DNA of 64,000 nt from Sphingobacterium sp. PCS056 (GTDB taxonomy: Bacteria; Bacteroidota; Bacteroidia; Sphingobacteriales; Sphingobacteriaceae), in the NCBI RefSeq assembly GCF_023273895.1, contig NZ_CP096883.1, positions 4,774,001 through 4,838,000 of the forward strand, written 5' to 3'. Positions 1-10,000 of the stretch are shown here, piece by piece. A program made the position numbers and the translations under genes. Numbering within the stretch: the stretch's first letter is position 1; every line of letters starts with the position of its first letter. A model generated the notes under the pieces. It searched no databases. It was not told the DNA's origin and saw only the letters and a list, made by a program, of their open reading frames with translations.

Positions 1-8
1 ATCTAGTA

Positions 9-32
9 TTTTTTATCAGATGTGATAAAAAA
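9..32. repeat. Perfect inverted repeat at the window edge
   Basis: Two 10-bp arms (TTTTTTATCA at 9-18, TGATAAAAAA at 23-32) flank a 4-nt centre. The T-rich part is the 5' arm, so it does not read as a plus-strand terminator. It could be an operator upstream of the mannan operon or the end of a gene outside the window. No promoter for the operon could be fixed confidently in 33-200. Confidence 0.4.
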
Positions 33-200
33 ATATTAAATAAATTTTAAATAAAAATAGGTTTCATATCATTTAAACAAATGATAATGTCAGATTATCA
101 ATCAATATTGTTAAAATAGTATTAGCCTATTTTATAATTACTTTGTAATATTGAATCAACAATTAGCAACCTGATTATTTTACCAATAAATCTATTTATA

Positions 201-1355
201 GTGCGATTTTCAATATTCAATTTATTCATGTGCTCACTCTTATCCATGTATTTACTTCCGTTAAGGGCGCAAGTATTGATCGACCAAGAAGCAACAATAG
301 AAACCAAAAACCTGTATCAAAACCTATTCAAATTACAAGATAAAAAAGCTTTACTATTTGGACACCAAGATGCATTAGCCTACGGTGTCACTTGGAAAGA
401 TGTACCGAATCGATCGGATGTCAAGGACGTCGTTGGCGACTATCCGGCTGTCTTTGGATGGGATATTGGTGGCATTGAGCACCAACGTTCGCATAATATC
501 GATCAGGTATCATTTGCTAAAATGAAAGCATTTATCGTGGATCGTTTTGAAGCTGGGTCTATTAACACCATCAGTTGGCATATGGACAATCCACAAAGCT
601 TAGGAAACTCATGGGATACCACAACGGCAGTCGCCAGCATTATTCCTGGTGGTAAAAACCATCAGTTATATGTCCAATGGTTAGATCGTGCCGCAGATTT
701 TCTGAAGGAACTTAAAACGAAAGAAGGCGTATATGCCCCCATTCTATTTCGACCTTTTCATGAACATAATGGTGGCTGGTTTTGGTGGGGAAATCCACAC
801 TGTTCTCCAGATGATTATATCAAGTTATGGAAGTTTACCGTGGATTATCTGAAAAATAAAAAGAATATTCACCACCTGATCTACGTCTATAATACCAATA
901 ATTTTCAATCTGAAGAGGAATTTATCCATAGATACCCCGGCAATGATTATGCTGATATGATGAGTTTCGATACGTATCAATTCGCCAAGCCATCCCCTTC
1001 TAAGGCAGAACTTGAACAATCAAAAAAAGATTTCACGGCCTTGCTACGGAATAATTTAGCCGTATTGCAGCAATATGCCCAGAAAAATCAAAAACCGATG
1101 GCACTCGCGGAAACAGGATTTGAAACCATTCCCGATCCTACTTGGTGGACGCAGAATTTATATGCATCTGTTCAAGATTTTGATATCTGTTATGTTTTGA
1201 TCTGGAGAAATCATGGTTTGAAAAAAGAAGAAAATCAAATGCATTATTATGCTCCATATAAGGGACATCCCTCCTCCTCAGATTTCAAAAACTTCTACGC
1301 CTTACCTAACGTCTATTTTGGAAAGAAAACTAAAGCGCTAAATCTCTATAAATAA
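201..1355 (+). CDS. GH26 endo-beta-1,4-mannanase
   Basis: Hydrolyses internal beta-1,4-mannosidic links of mannan or glucomannan. The 384-aa product fits a single-domain GH26 enzyme with no carbohydrate-binding module. The general acid/base lies in RPFHEHNGG (Glu188) and the nucleophile in ALAETG (Glu304), the two hallmark GH26 sites; WFWWG follows the first. The first ~23 residues form a Sec signal peptide ending LPLRAQ with no lipobox, so it is probably periplasmic or secreted rather than lipid-anchored. The start is GTG; the in-frame ATG at 228 would leave a weaker signal peptide. It is first of four tightly packed genes (stop at 1355, next ATG at 1356) that together make a complete phosphorolytic mannan pathway. 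The family call is secure; mannobiose-forming specificity is inferred from the downstream enzymes. Confidence 0.93.
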   Translation: MRFSIFNLFMCSLLSMYLLPLRAQVLIDQEATIETKNLYQNLFKLQDKKALLFGHQDALAYGVTWKDVPNRSDVKDVVGDYPAVFGWDIGGIEHQRSHNIDQVSFAKMKAFIVDRFEAGSINTISWHMDNPQSLGNSWDTTTAVASIIPGGKNHQLYVQWLDRAADFLKELKTKEGVYAPILFRPFHEHNGGWFWWGNPHCSPDDYIKLWKFTVDYLKNKKNIHHLIYVYNTNNFQSEEEFIHRYPGNDYADMMSFDTYQFAKPSPSKAELEQSKKDFTALLRNNLAVLQQYAQKNQKPMALAETGFETIPDPTWWTQNLYASVQDFDICYVLIWRNHGLKKEENQMHYYAPYKGHPSSSDFKNFYALPNVYFGKKTKALNLYK

Positions 1356-2756
1356 ATGATGAAAACAGAAAAACTATCCTTTAAGGAGAAAGTGGGCTAT
1401 GGCTTTGGAGATTTTGCATCTTCTATGTTTTGGAAAATATTCTCCGTGTACCTGCTCTATTATTATACTGACGTATTTGGTATTTCCGCCGCTGTAGTAG
1501 GGACCATGTTTTTGATCACACGGATTTGGGATACCGCATTTGATCCTCTTGTAGGGATCATATCCGACCGTACACACACCAAGTGGGGGAAATTTAGACC
1601 TTTTATTTTATGGATTGCGCTCCCTTTTGGTCTGATTGGCATCCTGACCTTTTCAGCCCCCGAACTGAGTCAATCGGGTAAGATTATTTATGCTTATTGT
1701 ACCTATACCTTGATGATGATGATCTATTCGCTTATCAATGTGCCTTATGCCTCATTAATGGGTGTCATGACCGCTGATATCAAAGAAAGGACGACCTTAT
1801 CTTCTTATCGATTTGTATTTGCATTTGCTGGAAGCATCTTAGTTTTAGGATTAGCAGAACCGGTGGTTGATTATTTTGGAAAAGTGGAAAATGGTCTATT
1901 CGATGCTCAAAGAGGATGGCAGTATACCATGATTATTTTTGCTTGTATCGCTTCTATTTTATTCTATTTTACATTTGCATGGACAAGAGAACGAATCCTT
2001 CCTGTTAAAAGTACCGACAATTCGCTGAGGGATGACCTGCGTGATTTAGCTACCAACAAGCCTTGGTTTATATTGCTTGCTGCAGGGATTGCGACATTGA
2101 TTTTCAATTCCCTACGTGATGGTTCTGCTATTTTCTATTTTAAATACTACTTTACCAATCAAAATGCCATACATATTCCATTTCTAAATCTCCATTTAAA
2201 CTATTCCACACTCTACCTGGTATTAGGTCAAGGGGCTAATATTATTGGGGTATTACTTGTCAAGCCCGTTGCAGATCGATTAGGAAAGAAAAAAACATTT
2301 GCCTCGGCGATGATCCTTGCCGGGATCCTGAGTTTATTTTTTTATAGTTTAGAAGAGACACAGGTGGCTTATATTTTTATTTTACAATGCTTAATTTCCA
2401 TCTGTGCAGGAGCAATTTTTCCTTTATTATGGTCCATGTATGGCGATATTGCCGATTATTCGGAATGGAAAACTGGACGTAGAGCAACAGGATTGATCTT
2501 CTCCTCCTCCTCGATGTCTCAAAAGTTAGGCTGGACGATGGGTGGAGCATTGACAGGCTGGATATTGGCCATCTATGGCTTCGAAGCCAATGCAATACAA
2601 ACCGATAGTGCAAAAAATGGAATTCGCTTAATGATGAGTATTATTCCTGCCATAGGGGCATTGATCTCCGTTATTTTTATTTATTTCTATAGCCTTACTG
2701 ATGCGAAAATGTATGCGATATCCGAAGAATTGGAGAAGCGCAGAAATCACCATTAA
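1356..2756 (+). CDS. GPH-family (MFS) sugar:cation symporter
   Basis: A 466-aa inner-membrane carrier with about 12 predicted helices. It belongs to the glycoside-pentoside-hexuronide:cation symporters, shown by TRIWDTAFDPLVG followed by DRTHTKWGKFRP in the first cytoplasmic loop and DIADYSEWKTGRRATG in the central loop. From its place between a mannanase and a mannosyl-glucose phosphorylase, the likely substrate is beta-1,4-mannobiose or mannosyl-glucose; the sequence alone does not prove this. It starts on the base after the GH26 stop codon, so it is almost certainly translationally coupled. It is equivalent to the transporter in the known Bacteroides mannan operon. Confidence 0.9.
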   Translation: MMKTEKLSFKEKVGYGFGDFASSMFWKIFSVYLLYYYTDVFGISAAVVGTMFLITRIWDTAFDPLVGIISDRTHTKWGKFRPFILWIALPFGLIGILTFSAPELSQSGKIIYAYCTYTLMMMIYSLINVPYASLMGVMTADIKERTTLSSYRFVFAFAGSILVLGLAEPVVDYFGKVENGLFDAQRGWQYTMIIFACIASILFYFTFAWTRERILPVKSTDNSLRDDLRDLATNKPWFILLAAGIATLIFNSLRDGSAIFYFKYYFTNQNAIHIPFLNLHLNYSTLYLVLGQGANIIGVLLVKPVADRLGKKKTFASAMILAGILSLFFYSLEETQVAYIFILQCLISICAGAIFPLLWSMYGDIADYSEWKTGRRATGLIFSSSSMSQKLGWTMGGALTGWILAIYGFEANAIQTDSAKNGIRLMMSIIPAIGALISVIFIYFYSLTDAKMYAISEELEKRRNHH

Positions 2757-2774
2757 TACAATTTATATTTTCTT

Positions 2775-3947
2775 ATGACCACAATATTCGAATCTCGATT
2801 ACAGCTACTCACGCAAACACAAGAAGAATTACTTGTTCGAAAAAACAACAAAAAAGCAATAGGCAATGGTATATTCGATCGATACGAGTATCCTGTTCTT
2901 ACTGCGGCACATATCCCTTTAACATGGCGCTTTGATTTTAATCAAACAGAAAACCCTTATTTTATAGAACGCTTTGCTATAAATGCTGTTTTTAATGCAG
3001 GAGCAATAAAATTCCATGACCAATATCTATTAGTTGCACGTGTAGAAGGCGCAGATCGGAAATCATTTTTTGCCATTGCTGAAAGCCCCAATGGGATCGA
3101 TCATTTTCGTTTTCGGGATAGACCGATTTTACTGCCACAAACAGAAGAACCAGATACCAATGTCTATGATATGCGACTTACGGCACATGAAGACGGGTAT
3201 ATCTATGGTCTATTTTGCACAGAACGTAGAGATAAAAACGCTTCTGAAAATGATCAGACAGCAGCAATTGCCCAATGCGGCATTATTCGTTCTTCGGACT
3301 TAGTCAACTGGGAACGTTTACCCGATTTGAAAACCCATGCTGCACAGCAAAGAAATGTGGTCTTACATCCCGAATTTGTTGAAGGAAAATATGCCCTTTA
3401 CACCCGTCCACAAGATTCATTCCTTGAAGCTGGACAAGGTGGTGGAATCGCCATTGGTTATTGTGATAAAATGGAAAACGCGATCATCGATCATGAAATT
3501 GTGATTGATAAAAAAGTATATCATACTGTCTACGAAGCTAAAAACGGTCAAGGACCTGCTCCTTTAAAAACAGATTTAGGTTGGTTGCATCTTGCACATG
3601 GGGTACGCCATACTGCTGCAGGTCTTCGCTATGTACTCTACCTGTTTATGACCGACCTTCATGACATTACGCAAGTTATTTATAAACCTGCAGGCTATTT
3701 TATCGCTCCAGAAGGTGATGAGCGTATTGGAGATGTTTCCAATGTCGTATTTTCTAATGGCTGGATTCAGGATGGAAACGATGTATTGATCTATTATGCT
3801 TCTTCAGATACACGCATGCATGTAGCGACCACCACTATAAAACAATTGATTGATTACGTCACGCAAACTCCGGAAGATTTATTGACTTCCAAAAGTTCTG
3901 TAGAAAGAATTATCGCTTTGATTGAATCCAATAATAAGATCGCATAA
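2775..3947 (+). CDS. GH130 4-O-beta-D-mannosyl-D-glucose phosphorylase
   Basis: Reversibly phosphorolyses Man-beta-1,4-Glc to alpha-mannose 1-phosphate plus glucose in the cytoplasm. Length (390 aa) and motifs match GH130 subgroup 1: YDMRLTAHEDGYIYGLF, with Asp as the expected proton donor, plus the five-bladed propeller signatures VARVEGADRKSFFAIAES, HPEFVEGKYALYTRP and GPAPLKTDLGWLHLAHGV. No signal peptide. The next gene begins at the base after its stop and encodes the epimerase that makes its substrate, which supports this specificity over the mannan-chain phosphorylases of the same family. Known from the family: it saves one ATP per disaccharide compared with hydrolysis. Confidence 0.92.
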   Translation: MTTIFESRLQLLTQTQEELLVRKNNKKAIGNGIFDRYEYPVLTAAHIPLTWRFDFNQTENPYFIERFAINAVFNAGAIKFHDQYLLVARVEGADRKSFFAIAESPNGIDHFRFRDRPILLPQTEEPDTNVYDMRLTAHEDGYIYGLFCTERRDKNASENDQTAAIAQCGIIRSSDLVNWERLPDLKTHAAQQRNVVLHPEFVEGKYALYTRPQDSFLEAGQGGGIAIGYCDKMENAIIDHEIVIDKKVYHTVYEAKNGQGPAPLKTDLGWLHLAHGVRHTAAGLRYVLYLFMTDLHDITQVIYKPAGYFIAPEGDERIGDVSNVVFSNGWIQDGNDVLIYYASSDTRMHVATTTIKQLIDYVTQTPEDLLTSKSSVERIIALIESNNKIA

Positions 3948-5132
3948 ATGCCGGCAACAACTAACCTTCGTAAAGAATTGGATATCGCATTGAACAATAT
4001 CCTCCGTTACTGGAAGAACAATACCATCGACGAAATCAATGGTGGTTTTGTGGGAAGAATCACGCAAGGTAATCAGGTCGATGATACTGCGGCAAAGGGT
4101 TTAGTGCTACAGGGACGTCTACTATGGTCATTTTCCGCAGCCTATAAAAACAGTAACGACCCCACTGATCTAGCTCTTGCCGAACGCGCTTATCACTATA
4201 TAAAAACTTATGGAATAGACCCCATATATGGAGGGGTATATTGGTCATTGACCCATAAAGGGGAAGTATTGGAGGGTAAAAAACAAACTTATGCCATCGC
4301 ATTTGTGATCTATGGTCTGTCGGAATATTATGAAATTTCGCAGGATATGGAAGTACTTGCCTGGGCAAATAAATTAGTTGAAAAACTAGAAAAATATGCT
4401 TTTGAACCTGTATATGGTGGCTATATCGAAGCATTAGGTCAGGATTGGTCTAAGATCGATGATGTGCGCCTTTCAGACAAGGATCTTCAGGCAAGAAAGA
4501 CCATGAATACCCATCTCCATATTATTGAAGCCTATTCCAATTTATATCGTGTAGCGCCTACTGATTATTTAAAAGAGAAAATAGATCATTTATTATCCAT
4601 ATTTGACCAATACATCATTAATGGCAAACATCTGATCCTCTTTATGAATGATCGGTGGGAAAGTTCACAACGCTTTTTCTCCTTCGGTCACGATATTGAA
4701 GCTTCCTGGCTCCTGTTAGAATGCGCTGAAACGATCCAAGATAAAAGGTGGATCAAAATTTATAAAAGACATGCCATTCAACTTGCCGAAGGCGCTTTAG
4801 AAGGATTTGAAGGTGGTGCGCTCAACTATGAATACAACCATGCTACCCGACATCTGCATGCAGAAAAACATTGGTGGGTACAAGCTGAAGCTTTAGTGGG
4901 TTTTTATTGCGCTTATACCCTTACACAACACGAAAAGTATTTGAAAGTCGTGTATCAGATCTGGAGTTATATCAAATCCAATCTTCTTGATACTAAACAT
5001 GGCGAATGGTTCTGGGGAAGAGATGCGCAGGGTGAACTTATGCTGGGAGAAGATAAGGTCGGAATCTGGAAATGCCCCTACCATAATACGCGAGCTTGCT
5101 TAGAATTACTGCATCGAATACCAAAAGATTGA
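3948..5132 (+). CDS. Cellobiose 2-epimerase (AGE superfamily)
   Basis: Epimerises the reducing-end sugar of beta-1,4-disaccharides at C2, here most likely mannobiose to mannosyl-glucose for the phosphorylase upstream. The 394-aa product has an (alpha/alpha)6-barrel layout and the family's catalytic histidine surroundings: NTHLHIIEAY (His189/His191), FGHDIEASWLLLE (His248) and EKHWWVQAEALVGF (His308). WKCPYHNTRACLE near the C-terminus is typical of cellobiose epimerases rather than N-acylglucosamine 2-epimerases. It starts immediately after the GH130 stop and is followed by a strong terminator, so it closes the operon. Confident because both the motifs and the pathway partners are present. Confidence 0.92.
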   Translation: MPATTNLRKELDIALNNILRYWKNNTIDEINGGFVGRITQGNQVDDTAAKGLVLQGRLLWSFSAAYKNSNDPTDLALAERAYHYIKTYGIDPIYGGVYWSLTHKGEVLEGKKQTYAIAFVIYGLSEYYEISQDMEVLAWANKLVEKLEKYAFEPVYGGYIEALGQDWSKIDDVRLSDKDLQARKTMNTHLHIIEAYSNLYRVAPTDYLKEKIDHLLSIFDQYIINGKHLILFMNDRWESSQRFFSFGHDIEASWLLLECAETIQDKRWIKIYKRHAIQLAEGALEGFEGGALNYEYNHATRHLHAEKHWWVQAEALVGFYCAYTLTQHEKYLKVVYQIWSYIKSNLLDTKHGEWFWGRDAQGELMLGEDKVGIWKCPYHNTRACLELLHRIPKD

Positions 5133-5163
5133 TCCGTGCAAATAAAAGAAGTAAAAATTAGAG

Positions 5164-5216
5164 AATGTGCCTTCCGTCAAAATTTGACTCATAACAGGAA
5201 GGTGCATTTTTTAATT
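5164..5216 (+). terminator. Rho-independent terminator of the mannan operon
   Basis: A 12-bp stem (AATGTGCCTTCC at 5164-5175 with GGAAGGTGCATT at 5197-5208, two G-U pairs) is followed by a T run. It lies 31 bp after the epimerase stop codon. Confidence 0.85.
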
Positions 5217-5294
5217 ATGAATAATTCCGGCAGTTTTGACGGATGGTCTAGCTCATCATAAAATAAGCCCTATACACAATCCATAAGCATTGAC

Positions 5295-5534
5295 TTATGC
5301 GATACGCTCGCCTGATATAAAAGCGATCTGTAAACCCTTTGATCTGATCAATTTCTGAATCTGGTATTCCAGGCGTTCTCTAGATTTGATGGACATCGTA
5401 AACTTCCGATCTTGTAACTCAATGGTCGTTAATTCCAAATGATCGAGATGCTGTTGCAGATAAGACATGATCTCCTGCCGTCTTACGATCATATCTTTAC
5501 AGATTGAAAAAACCAAAATATATTCCATCATCAT
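5295..5534 (-). CDS. Small hypothetical protein (uncertain)
   Basis: An open frame of 79 codons read from the ATG at 5534; a longer reading from 5624 adds an unlikely 30 residues. The product begins MEYILVFSICKD and has a helical, charged middle (RRQEIMSYLQQHLDHLE) with alternating strand and helix character, which could be a small ferredoxin-like fold. I do not recognise the family. It stands alone between the mannan terminator and the efflux operon. The rest of this 770-bp gap holds nothing else I can support. Confidence 0.35.
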   Translation of the reverse strand: MMMEYILVFSICKDMIVRRQEIMSYLQQHLDHLELTTIELQDRKFTMSIKSRERLEYQIQKLIRSKGLQIAFISGERIA

Positions 5535-5904
5535 GGTAGAAGTTGTGTTTAAGGGATAACTCTTCGAATGTCCTATACAAAAATAGAGAAGAGGTACCTT
5601 ATTGTTAAGAGAAAAATAGCTCAACTGGCAAAATTCGATGCTGAATTGGGAACGTCAACCCGCTGAACCGTACCTCACCAATTTTCTTGACGATCCATCT
5701 TACTGAACTTTTACCCCGACTTATAGCGCCTGCAACTTTTAATTGTGCGGCATACGGGTTCCGTCCTATACAGCAATATACTGTGTTGATTCAGATGACA
5801 ACAGTTTCGTTTCAGAAGCCATTTTCGCCAGTTCAGTCACTTATCTCTTTCTTAAATGATTATAACTCTTGTTATTTGTACCTGAAATTTTAATCGTATA
5901 TAAA

Positions 5905-7053
5905 ATGGTAAAGCAAGAATTCAAAGCAAGGATCAATTTCAATCTATACATAGCCGTATTTGCTTTCGGTATTTTGTTTAGTTCATGTGGAGGACAACAA
6001 CAGGAAGGATCATACGAACAACAGGCATTACATGCTGATTTCATCGCATTACAAGAGTCTCCGACGACCATCGTCGAGACTTATCCTGGTACTATAGAAG
6101 GAACAGTCAATGTCGATATTCGGGCACAAGTATCGGGCTATCTAGAGGCTAGTTATGTCAAAGAAGGAGAATATGTACAAAAAGGACAATCGCTGTTCAA
6201 AATCAAGAGCGATGTCTTCAATGAGCAGGTGACTAATAGTAAAGCATCATTACAATCGGCCTTAGCGTCGCTGGCCAACGCGCAGATCGAATTGGAAAAA
6301 ATAAAACCTCTAGTTCAGGGAAAAGTAGTTTCAGACCTACAGTTAAAAAGTGCACAGGCGCAGTATGATGCTGCAACTGCTCAAGTCGCACAGGCAAAAT
6401 CTGCTTTGAGCTCTTCGCAGTTAAATGCTGCTTTTGCCATTATTAAAGCACCAGTAAGTGGTTACATAGGACGTATTCCAAGTCGGGTCGGCAATTTGGT
6501 CACCCCTACCGATGCAAATCCATTGACCACTTTATCGGAGATCGACCAAGTCTTTGTTTATTTCAATCTCAATGAAGCTAAATTCATCGCCTTTATGAAT
6601 GATCGAAAAACAGATGCAGGGATGAATACCGTAGAGATCATCATGGCAGACGGTAACCGCTACAACCAAAAAGGTCGGGTAGAAATTGCTAGTGGTAACA
6701 TTGACCGTAATACAGGAACGATATCATTAAAGGCTGTATTTGCAAACCCCGATAAAATTTTACGTTCCGGTGGTGCTGCGCGCGTGGTTTTGACCAAAAA
6801 TCTGACTAGTGCTCTGACACTACCAATGGCTGCAGTGAAAGATATACAAGACAAATTTTTTGTTTATGTACTCGCTGACAGCAATAAGGTGGCGATGAAA
6901 ACGATCGAAATAGATGGCCGCACAGGTTCAGATTATATCATCAAATCGGGTGTAAAATCGGGTGATAAAATCGCTATCAACAGTATAGACCAATTAACAG
7001 AAGGAGTCGTGGTCGTACCTAAGATCGTGAGCCAAGACTCTTTGAAACATTAA
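5905..7053 (+). CDS. RND efflux periplasmic adaptor (membrane fusion) lipoprotein
   Basis: Periplasmic adaptor linking the RND pump to the outer-membrane channel. The ATG at 5905 gives a lipoprotein signal peptide with the lipobox LFSSC; the longer frame from 5869 adds 12 residues ahead of the signal and is unlikely. Then come the barrel-sandwich half-motif (VDIRAQVSGYLEASYVKEGEYVQKGQSLFKI), a coiled-coil hairpin around residues 95-160, the return half-motif (AFAIIKAPVSGYIGRIPSRVGNLV) and beta-barrel and membrane-proximal domains. The product is about 382 aa, normal for AcrA/MexA relatives. It is first of three genes, 19 bp before the pump. Exported substrates cannot be read from sequence. 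No TetR-type regulator is adjacent. Confidence 0.93.
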   Translation: MVKQEFKARINFNLYIAVFAFGILFSSCGGQQQEGSYEQQALHADFIALQESPTTIVETYPGTIEGTVNVDIRAQVSGYLEASYVKEGEYVQKGQSLFKIKSDVFNEQVTNSKASLQSALASLANAQIELEKIKPLVQGKVVSDLQLKSAQAQYDAATAQVAQAKSALSSSQLNAAFAIIKAPVSGYIGRIPSRVGNLVTPTDANPLTTLSEIDQVFVYFNLNEAKFIAFMNDRKTDAGMNTVEIIMADGNRYNQKGRVEIASGNIDRNTGTISLKAVFANPDKILRSGGAARVVLTKNLTSALTLPMAAVKDIQDKFFVYVLADSNKVAMKTIEIDGRTGSDYIIKSGVKSGDKIAINSIDQLTEGVVVVPKIVSQDSLKH

Positions 7054-7072
7054 TTTCTAGACTAGTATCAAC

Positions 7073-10000
7073 ATGTTAAAAAAAATTATAGATAGACCCG
7101 TCATGGCCACCGTAATTTCGGTTGTGCTATTGATATTGGGTATTATAGGGTTGTTAAGACTCCCTGTAACGCGTTTTCCGGATATTTCTCCGCCTACCGT
7201 GATGGTATCGGGCAGTTATCCCGGAGGGAACAGTGAGGCGGTTATTCGTTCGGTGGTCACACCGCTCGAAGAGCAGATCAATGGAGTGGAAAATATGCAG
7301 TATATCAAATCCACTGCGAGTAATGATGGTTCATTTTCTATTTCCATTATCTTCAAGCAGGGCGTGGATCCTGACCAAGCGGCTGTAAACGTACAAAACA
7401 GGGTGCAGCAAGCTACGCCAATCCTTCCACAAGAGGTGATCCGGATGGGATTGACGACTTCCAAGCAGCAAAATAGCATGATCCTCATTTTCAACGTATA
7501 TACGGATGATAATGAAAAATATGATGAGCTTTTTCTGCAAAACTTTGTCAATATCAACGTCATTCCACAGATCAAACGTGTTTCTGGAGTGGGACAGGCA
7601 CAAGTTTTTGGCGTCAAAGATTATTCCATGCGTGTATGGCTCAATCCGCAGAAAATGGCTGCTTATGGCTTAGAGCCTGCTGATGTCAGTAATGCCATCG
7701 GCACACAAAGTATAGAAGTCGCACCAGGTAAGCTGGGCGAAGAATCCAATGCTGCGCTGGAATATGTCATGCGCTATAAGGGTAAAAAGAATCAGCCCCA
7801 GGAGTACGAAAATATTGTCGTGAAACGCGATGGTGAGCTTTTGGTACGATTGAAAGATGTCGCCCGTATCGAATTTGGCTCGCTTAATTATAGCGGCAAT
7901 ACGACCATGAGTGGAAAGAATGCCGTAACAGTGGCCATTCTACAGACCACAGGGTCTAATGCCAACGATATTGAGATTGGGGTACAGGAAGTGTTGAAGA
8001 GTGCATCTAAAAACTTTCCCCCAGGCGTAGACTATACGAGCTTGATGAGTACAAAAGAACGTTTGGACGAAGCAACAGGACAAGTAAAATCGACTTTGAT
8101 CGAAGCCTTTATATTGGTGTTTATCGTCGTATTCTTATTTCTTCAAGATTTTAGATCGACTATTATACCCGCTATTGCGGTACCGGTAGCGATTATAGGT
8201 ACATTTTTCTTCCTGCTCGCTTTTGGATTCACCATCAATGTGCTGACCTTATTTGCTTTGGTACTCGCTATCGGGATTGTCGTCGATGATGCCATCGTAG
8301 TCGTCGAAGCCGTCCATAGTAAAATGGAAGGCACGAACATGACCGGAAAAGAGGCGACACATAGTGCCATGGGCGAGATCACGGGTGCAGTCGTATCGAT
8401 CACTTTGGTCATGTCGGCGGTCTTTATACCGATTGGATTTATGACGGGTTCTGCAGGTATATTTTATAAGCAGTTTGCCTATACATTAGCAATTGCGATT
8501 ATTATATCGGCGGTCAATGCCCTGACGCTCACACCTGCCCTATGTGCCTTATTATTAAAAAATAATCATGCCGATGGTCAGCACGGAGCATCTGATAAAA
8601 AAGGATTTGGAAAACGATTCTTTACCGCATTTAATGCTGGTTTTGAGAATTTAACCGGTAAATATATCAAGGGACTGCGGTTCTTAATTGGTAGAAAATG
8701 GATCGGTGCTGGCCTGGTGATCCTGATCACTGCACTAGCAGGTTGGATGATGACCAGTACACCCAAAAGCTTTGTTCCTATGGAAGATGATTCCTTTATC
8801 ATCTTCAGTTTAAGCATGCCTCCGGGTACTGCGCTCGATCGGACAACTGCTGCCGCTGCACGTGTGGATGAGATCTTGAAAAAGATAGAATCCGTACAAA
8901 ATAGTACAACGATCACAGGTTTCAATATTTTGTCAAACAGTGCCAGTCCAGCTTATGCCATGGGATTTATCAAATTAAAAGATAAAAAAGACCGTGGTGC
9001 GGAACAAGATATTGATCAGATTTTAGGCAATCTAACAGCTCAATTTGCGACGGTTAAGGAAGCCACAATCATGGCTTTTAGGAGTCCTCCTGTGGACGGA
9101 TATGGAGTCACCAGTGGTGCCGAAATCGTGTTGCAGGATAAGACGGGAAAATCGCCAGAAAAACTTAAACAGATGTCTGATGAAGTAATTGGAAAAATTA
9201 TGCAGCAACCCGGTGTTCAGTTTGCATATACCACATTCCGCACAGACTATCCACAGCTTGAACTGGAAGTTGACGAAGATAAAGCACAGCAAATGGGTGT
9301 GGAAATCAGTCGTATGATGAATGTGATCCAAACCTATTTTGCAGGTGATCAATCGATGAACTTCACCCGATTCGGTAAATTTTATCGCGTCAACGTAAAA
9401 GCAGATGGGATATTCAGAACGGATGAACAATCATTTAATGAAATCTTTGTTCGCAATGATCAGAACCAAATGGTGCCCGTCAATTCCATGGTCACCCTGC
9501 ATAAGGTATATGGTCCTGAATCGTTGAGCAGATATAACTTATTCAATGCGCTTACGATCAGTGTAGTGCCCCAGCCAGGTGCTAGTAATGGTCAGATCAT
9601 GACCAATCTGGAGCAAAACGTGCTGAGCAAATTGCCATCAGATTACGGATACGAATGGACAGGATTAAGTTTAGAGGAAAAATCTGCCGGTAACCAGACC
9701 TTGATTATTTTATCGCTGTGTCTGTTATTTGTGTACTTCTTACTGGCCGCACAATATGAAAGTTATCTGTTGCCACTAGCGGTATTGCTTTCCATTCCTA
9801 CAGGTATTATTGGTGCATTTGCATCGATTAGGGCAATCGGATTGGACAATAATATTTATGTTCAGGTTGGTTTAATTATGCTTGTTGGGCTATTAGCGAA
9901 GAATGCGATTTTGATTATTGAATTTGCGGTGCAGCGTCGCGCTGCAGGTTATACGATCGTTGAATCGGCAATTGAAGGAGCAAAATCAAGATTACGTCCG

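Noticed and set aside
5687..5893. A 68-codon plus-strand frame before the efflux operon
   Set aside because: No recognisable motif, overlaps the likely promoter region of the adaptor gene, and its composition resembles non-coding sequence.
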